Positions 5,786 to 9,508 of a DNA stretch of 9,508 nucleotides are shown here, piece after piece. The DNA lies in contig JACCYC010000299.1 of assembly GCA_013696665.1 (NCBI GenBank), positions 1 to 9,508 on the forward strand, in the 5' to 3' direction. Source of the DNA: Burkholderiaceae bacterium. Lineage in GTDB: Bacteria > Pseudomonadota > Gammaproteobacteria > Burkholderiales > Burkholderiaceae_F. The stretch's first letter is position 1, and each line of letters opens with the position of its first letter. The notes beneath the pieces are model-generated. The model was not told the DNA's origin. It worked only from the letters and a program-made list of their open reading frames with translations, and ran no database searches. A program made the position numbers and the translations under genes.

Positions 5786-8700
5786 CTAACCGCCGCCGCT
5801 TTCTCGAACGTAGCTGCGCAGACGCGCCAAAATCTGAATCGCTGCGTTTCGCTCCGCACCCTTGGTGCGCTGCGCGTATCGGGGCAGGACGAACGATGTC
5901 TGATCCAGCACCGAACTCCACATCGACGCCGAGCTGACGCGCGTGAAAAGTTCTTCGAACTCCTGCTCGATTGAAGCACGCTCCGCACCCAGTCGCCGCT
6001 CAGCGATCGCGTGGAAAAGGCGTAGTTCGATGACGCCGACAAAGCTCCAGAAATCGGGATCATCGCGCGCCTTGAGCGCCAGGCTTTCGCGAACATCCGC
6101 CAGCGTGCGGGAGTCGAACCTGGACCAATCCGGTTTGCTGCCGTCAACGATCAGCTCGGCTGCCATACGATTGAGCGCGGGGTAGAACAGCGCCGCGTAA
6201 TTCGTATCGCGCGCGAGCGCTTCGGCACGTGCGTAGGCCTTCTTCATGTTCGCGATCGCACTTCGCTCATCGGCTACACGTTTGGAAATTGCCGCGACCA
6301 ATGCGAGACGCTTCCATGCGGATCCACAAAGATTGTGCCGTTCGATCGAGGGCTGCAACTTTGTAAGCCCTTCGAGCACGTCAATAGCCGACCTGATTTC
6401 GCGCCGCGCCACGGTCAGTTGTCGATCGCTCGGTCCGCCATCTTTTTTTTGCGCCTGCTCGACGGCTTCAAGTGCAAGCCGCGCGCGCAGGTTGCCGAGT
6501 TGCTCGGCGGCCTTGATCGAAGCGCTTCCGTCGTTCGCGGCCAACGCTTTGCTATACCAAGCGATCGCCTGCGCGGTGCCCTTGGTTTCTGCCCACGCCA
6601 ACCCAAAGGATTCGGCAACCACGCCCATCCCACCCCATAAATCGCCGAAACGTTCTTCGAGGTGACGAATTTTCGCTCGCTGTTTCTCCTTGGCTGCTTT
6701 TTGATAACGGCTTTTGATGGCCAGCGATTCAAGCGCGAGCGCCAGGGCTGGGGGCGACGCCACCGCGGCAAACTCATCGCCCAGCGAAGGCGCGGGATGC
6801 TGCGCGTCACCGACACCGCGCCTGAATGTCCAATCGGGATCTCCATAGCACTGGTACGCCGCCCATGTGTTGCCGCCGAGCGCATGCGCAGCCATGCGTG
6901 CGTCGGCCACCGCATCAACGAATCTTCGGCCCCGCAACAGTGCTTGATAGAAAGTCGTCGCGAATACTTTTGCCGGTTCGTCCTCGACCGCCCAGCCTGC
7001 GGCAATAACACACCGCACGCCGATCTCGATCAGTTCTTCCGCGACGTTTGCTGCAAAGCGTGCGCGGTCGTACGTGCCCGCGAGCACTTCCTGCAGACCA
7101 CGCGCCGCCAGATGGCAGCAATTGATAAACACCAGCTCCGGCACGGTGCGCATATTGTGGATTTCGCGCGTCCCGAGAAACGCATTTCCGGACAGCACCA
7201 CGCCGCGTGGATTGACGAGTTGCTGCGGGGGGTCGCCGGGCTTCAGCGGCACCGGGCCGAAGAGTTCCGGAGGTTCACCGTGCCCGGCAATATGCACGAT
7301 GCGCCAGTCACGCTCCAGCAACGAGTTGACGATCGTCAGTGCATCGGCTCCGAACCGATCAGGATCGTCGGGGCTGATCAGCGCTTTCACTCGCTGCGCA
7401 TCAAGGGCGCCGTTGGCCGTCAAACTTGCCACCACCGCACTCGCCTCGTCGCGCGCGCCGGTGAGGCGTGGATACACGGCGGGATCGCACTCAGGCTCGC
7501 CAATCACGAGCACACTGGCGTCGGCTTCGGCATCCACCACCTGTTGCCGAAACTGATTCGTGCGCAGCTTGCGCAACAGCTTGGCGCGGATCGCCCACGG
7601 CGGCGCGCTGCCGCCGCCACCGGCATCGGTATCGAGCAGCTCCCACGGAATACCGGCGGTGCCGCCGTCGAGCTCGATCACCATCTCGGTGGTGCCGCCG
7701 AGAAATGACTCCATCTCAACCGGCACCAGCAGTTGGAACAGGGTGCGGCCGATCCGCCGATCGGTGTTCTGGTCGTTGGACGCCCGCGCCACCAGCTCAC
7801 GCAACAACGGCCCTTGTGTTGCCTGCGCCCGCACTTCGGTGCGCGCTCGCTTGGTATCGAGCGTGTAGGCAATCGTTGCCTGGTCGTACGGGCCCGCTTG
7901 CGTGACTGCAGTAATGAAATCGTAATCGGCGCCGCGATAGCTCGAGTCCAGCGGTCGGCGCAGGGCACCGGTGCCGGAGCGCACGATGTTCGCGATCGCG
8001 TACCGGCCCGGTGTCGCTGTGTTCTGCACTTGCAACGAGCGCCATGCTTCGGTGGCGCGATCCAGATAAAGCTCGACCAAATACAAGTGGCCCACGCGCG
8101 GCCGACGGTGCATTGCACGCTTGGGATCGGCCTCGTGTTCAATGGCGGCGCGCTCGTTGGCCTCGCGTAATCGATCATCAGCCTCACGCACGCCCTGCGC
8201 AACGAGCTGGGCAGATTGACCCACGGTGATGCCCGTACCGCCGCTGCCGATCATTGTCGCGGCAATTTCAAACAGCGCGGGTGCGTCGGCGTCATCGCCT
8301 GACTTGACCTCCGTCATCCGCTGCGCCCAGGCGATCGTTGCCTGCCGCACGGTGCGCACCATATCGGCCGGCCGCAACTCCCCTTCGCCACCCAGCCCCG
8401 CAACGATCACCGCTTCCGGACGCGGCGGTTGCCACGGATTTTCTGGATCCGTTCTGCTGTTAACGAAAATCTGGTGCGTCCCAGGCGGTTCCGGGTACAG
8501 GCCGACCTTCAGCGAAGCGTCCATCGCTCCGCCGATCAAACGGTTCATCACGAACTCTGTGCCCGACAGCCGCAGCGAGCGGTAGTGCCCGAGCATCAGC
8601 GGCTGGCCAATGAAACTCAAGTCGCCATTGATCACCGTGACCTGCAACGCAGCGCCGCGCGACGCAGGCGTGATCGATGGCTGTGTTTCCGCCGCAAGCA

Positions 8701-9508
8701 ACTCGCGCGGCTCCTGCGGGGGAGGTCCAACCACACGCTCGCGCGACGGACGGCTGCGCACGCTCGCGCTCGCGCCGCGTGACACCGGATTTTCGACGTG
8801 CGGGCGCAGCAGCGTCGTAGATCCGGTATCAAGTAGCTCGCGGTAAGCGTCAAACGCCTGTTTGGCGTTTGACAGGTCGCCGTGCACGCAATCGAGTTGC
8901 CACGTACGGACGCCCGGCAGCCGCGCACTGGAAACGGTCACACGTCCGTCGCCTTGATCGGGCGCGTTCAGATAGACCAAGCCTTCATCGCCAAAGGTGT
9001 AGCCGTCCGGCGTGAATTTCGCCTGCCCGAGCACCAGCATTACCTTGTCCGAAAACGACGCAAGATCGCCGCCAGCCTGCGCATCGAGCCGCTTGCGCAA
9101 CGCCACGGCGCGATCAAGCACCTGCTGTGGCGGTACGCCCCAGCTATACGAGGTGATCTGAATTTCTTCGCGGTGCCACCAGCTGTTATCGCGCACACGC
9201 TTCAGATCATCGTCGGCCAGTGCCTGCCATGTCGCTTGCTTTGACAGCGCAAGCGTCTCGTCGAGCAGCGCCGCCTGCAACTGGATGAAGCCGGGAAAGC
9301 GCGCCATCAGTGCACGCGCAGAGCGGTCCTGAAACGGTGCGCCAAATGTCACCAGCATGTTGCCAAAGCTGTCGTCGCCAGACAGCACCTGCATCGGAGC
9401 CCACGAGCCGCCGTTCGGTGTCCCGAGCATCAGCAATCGTGCGTCGGCGTGCCCCATCATTCGCTGCCACACGGCGGGGCGCTCGAGCTGCATCGTGCGC
9501 GCCAGCAC
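5786..9508 (-). CDS. large multidomain protein: lipase-like alpha/beta hydrolase plus CHAT caspase-like peptidase, 5' partial
   Basis: The frame is open to the right edge, so the N-terminus is missing; 1240 residues are visible and numbered from the edge. Residues 1-225 look like the C-terminal part of a PGAP1/LCAT-type alpha/beta hydrolase: LGTPNGGSW (28-36) follows where the nucleophile serine is expected, with candidate acid Asp187 (GDGRVTVSSAR) and His209 (VHGDL). The GxSxG motif should lie beyond the edge. Residues 235-286 are an Arg/Pro/Ser-rich linker. Residues 288-405 recall the M17 aminopeptidase N-terminal domain (RLIGGAM, VAGLGGEGEL). Residues about 596-895 are a CHAT domain: IPWELLD, then HIAGHGE (His743) and LVFINCCHLA (Cys798, second of a Cys pair) as the catalytic dyad, then GWAVEDEPA and YGDPDWTF. 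The rest is helical and TPR-like (QAIAWYSKALAAND). No signal peptide or membrane segment is seen. The TerB-like gene follows after 63 bases. Role inferred: protease-controlled effector. Confidence 0.85.
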   Translation of the reverse strand: MLARTMQLERPAVWQRMMGHADARLLMLGTPNGGSWAPMQVLSGDDSFGNMLVTFGAPFQDRSARALMARFPGFIQLQAALLDETLALSKQATWQALADDDLKRVRDNSWWHREEIQITSYSWGVPPQQVLDRAVALRKRLDAQAGGDLASFSDKVMLVLGQAKFTPDGYTFGDEGLVYLNAPDQGDGRVTVSSARLPGVRTWQLDCVHGDLSNAKQAFDAYRELLDTGSTTLLRPHVENPVSRGASASVRSRPSRERVVGPPPQEPRELLAAETQPSITPASRGAALQVTVINGDLSFIGQPLMLGHYRSLRLSGTEFVMNRLIGGAMDASLKVGLYPEPPGTHQIFVNSRTDPENPWQPPRPEAVIVAGLGGEGELRPADMVRTVRQATIAWAQRMTEVKSGDDADAPALFEIAATMIGSGGTGITVGQSAQLVAQGVREADDRLREANERAAIEHEADPKRAMHRRPRVGHLYLVELYLDRATEAWRSLQVQNTATPGRYAIANIVRSGTGALRRPLDSSYRGADYDFITAVTQAGPYDQATIAYTLDTKRARTEVRAQATQGPLLRELVARASNDQNTDRRIGRTLFQLLVPVEMESFLGGTTEMVIELDGGTAGIPWELLDTDAGGGGSAPPWAIRAKLLRKLRTNQFRQQVVDAEADASVLVIGEPECDPAVYPRLTGARDEASAVVASLTANGALDAQRVKALISPDDPDRFGADALTIVNSLLERDWRIVHIAGHGEPPELFGPVPLKPGDPPQQLVNPRGVVLSGNAFLGTREIHNMRTVPELVFINCCHLAARGLQEVLAGTYDRARFAANVAEELIEIGVRCVIAAGWAVEDEPAKVFATTFYQALLRGRRFVDAVADARMAAHALGGNTWAAYQCYGDPDWTFRRGVGDAQHPAPSLGDEFAAVASPPALALALESLAIKSRYQKAAKEKQRAKIRHLEERFGDLWGGMGVVAESFGLAWAETKGTAQAIAWYSKALAANDGSASIKAAEQLGNLRARLALEAVEQAQKKDGGPSDRQLTVARREIRSAIDVLEGLTKLQPSIERHNLCGSAWKRLALVAAISKRVADERSAIANMKKAYARAEALARDTNYAALFYPALNRMAAELIVDGSKPDWSRFDSRTLADVRESLALKARDDPDFWSFVGVIELRLFHAIAERRLGAERASIEQEFEELFTRVSSASMWSSVLDQTSFVLPRYAQRTKGAERNAAIQILARLRSYVRESGGG
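6443..6450 (-). other. A8 homopolymer inside the CHAT-protein coding region
   Basis: On the coding strand the codons are CAA AAA AAA G (residues 1020-1022), a run of eight A. Such runs are prone to transcriptional slippage and ribosomal frameshifting. Both shifted frames stop soon after: one within about 8 codons (stop at 6415), the other within about 20. Confidence 0.6.
8849..8873. repeat. perfect 10-bp inverted repeat inside the CHAT-protein gene
   Basis: GTCAAACGCC (8849-8858) and GGCGTTTGAC (8864-8873) form a perfect 10-bp stem with a 5-base loop. It lies within the codons for the stretch just after the predicted catalytic His209 of the hydrolase part. No T-run follows on either strand. 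Its role is unknown. Confidence 0.55.

Noticed and set aside
6662..7708. Long plus-strand open frame (348 codons) opposite the CHAT gene
   Set aside because: It is antisense to the conserved CHAT domain. Its product is rich in Arg, His and Cys with no recognisable motif, as expected for a mirror frame in GC-rich DNA.

Overview
The window is GC-rich, gene-dense DNA with short intergenic gaps. Third codon positions are strongly G/C biased, starts are ATG or GTG, and the best ribosome binding sites are classical (AGGAGG before folE, GGGAGG before the nuclease). Together with the protein types (YeeE/YedE transporter, YiaD-like OmpA lipoprotein, FolE, TerB-like protein), this points to a Gram-negative proteobacterium. 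A betaproteobacterium of the Burkholderiales is my best guess, but that is an inference. I see no tRNA, rRNA, insertion sequence, CRISPR array or attachment site, and no gene-free stretch longer than about 150 bases.

Left part (1-3118), sulfur and amino acid metabolism: the 3' part of a YeeE/YedE (TsuA-type) sulfur-compound transporter is followed, through a GTGA overlap, by a small single-pass membrane protein. The end of that small gene overlaps by 8 bases the end of a convergent cysteine synthase (cysK type). Divergent from cysK, across 86 bases, lies a second fold-type II PLP enzyme of the threonine dehydratase/serine racemase family. The transporter and cysteine synthase make sense together as uptake of reduced sulfur and its fixation into cysteine.

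Middle (3119-5232), housekeeping and envelope genes: a secreted thermonuclease-family protein with a complete active site; GTP cyclohydrolase I (folE) convergent to it; and, divergent from folE, an outer-membrane lipoprotein with a glycine zipper and a C-terminal OmpA peptidoglycan-binding domain.

Right part (5246-9508), the most unusual region: a two-gene minus-strand unit. The upstream gene is cut by the window edge and encodes at least 1240 residues. From the N-terminus it has the end of a lipase-like alpha/beta hydrolase, an Arg/Pro/Ser-rich linker, a domain resembling the N-terminal domain of M17 leucyl aminopeptidases, a CHAT (caspase-like) peptidase domain with a His/Cys pair, and a helical TPR-like tail. 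A TerB-like protein is encoded 63 bases downstream. Fusion of a potential effector hydrolase to a caspase-like protease, next to a TerB-like gene, is the best candidate for an undescribed stress-response or defence system here. The unit ends at a perfect 11-bp hairpin shared with the convergent lipoprotein gene.
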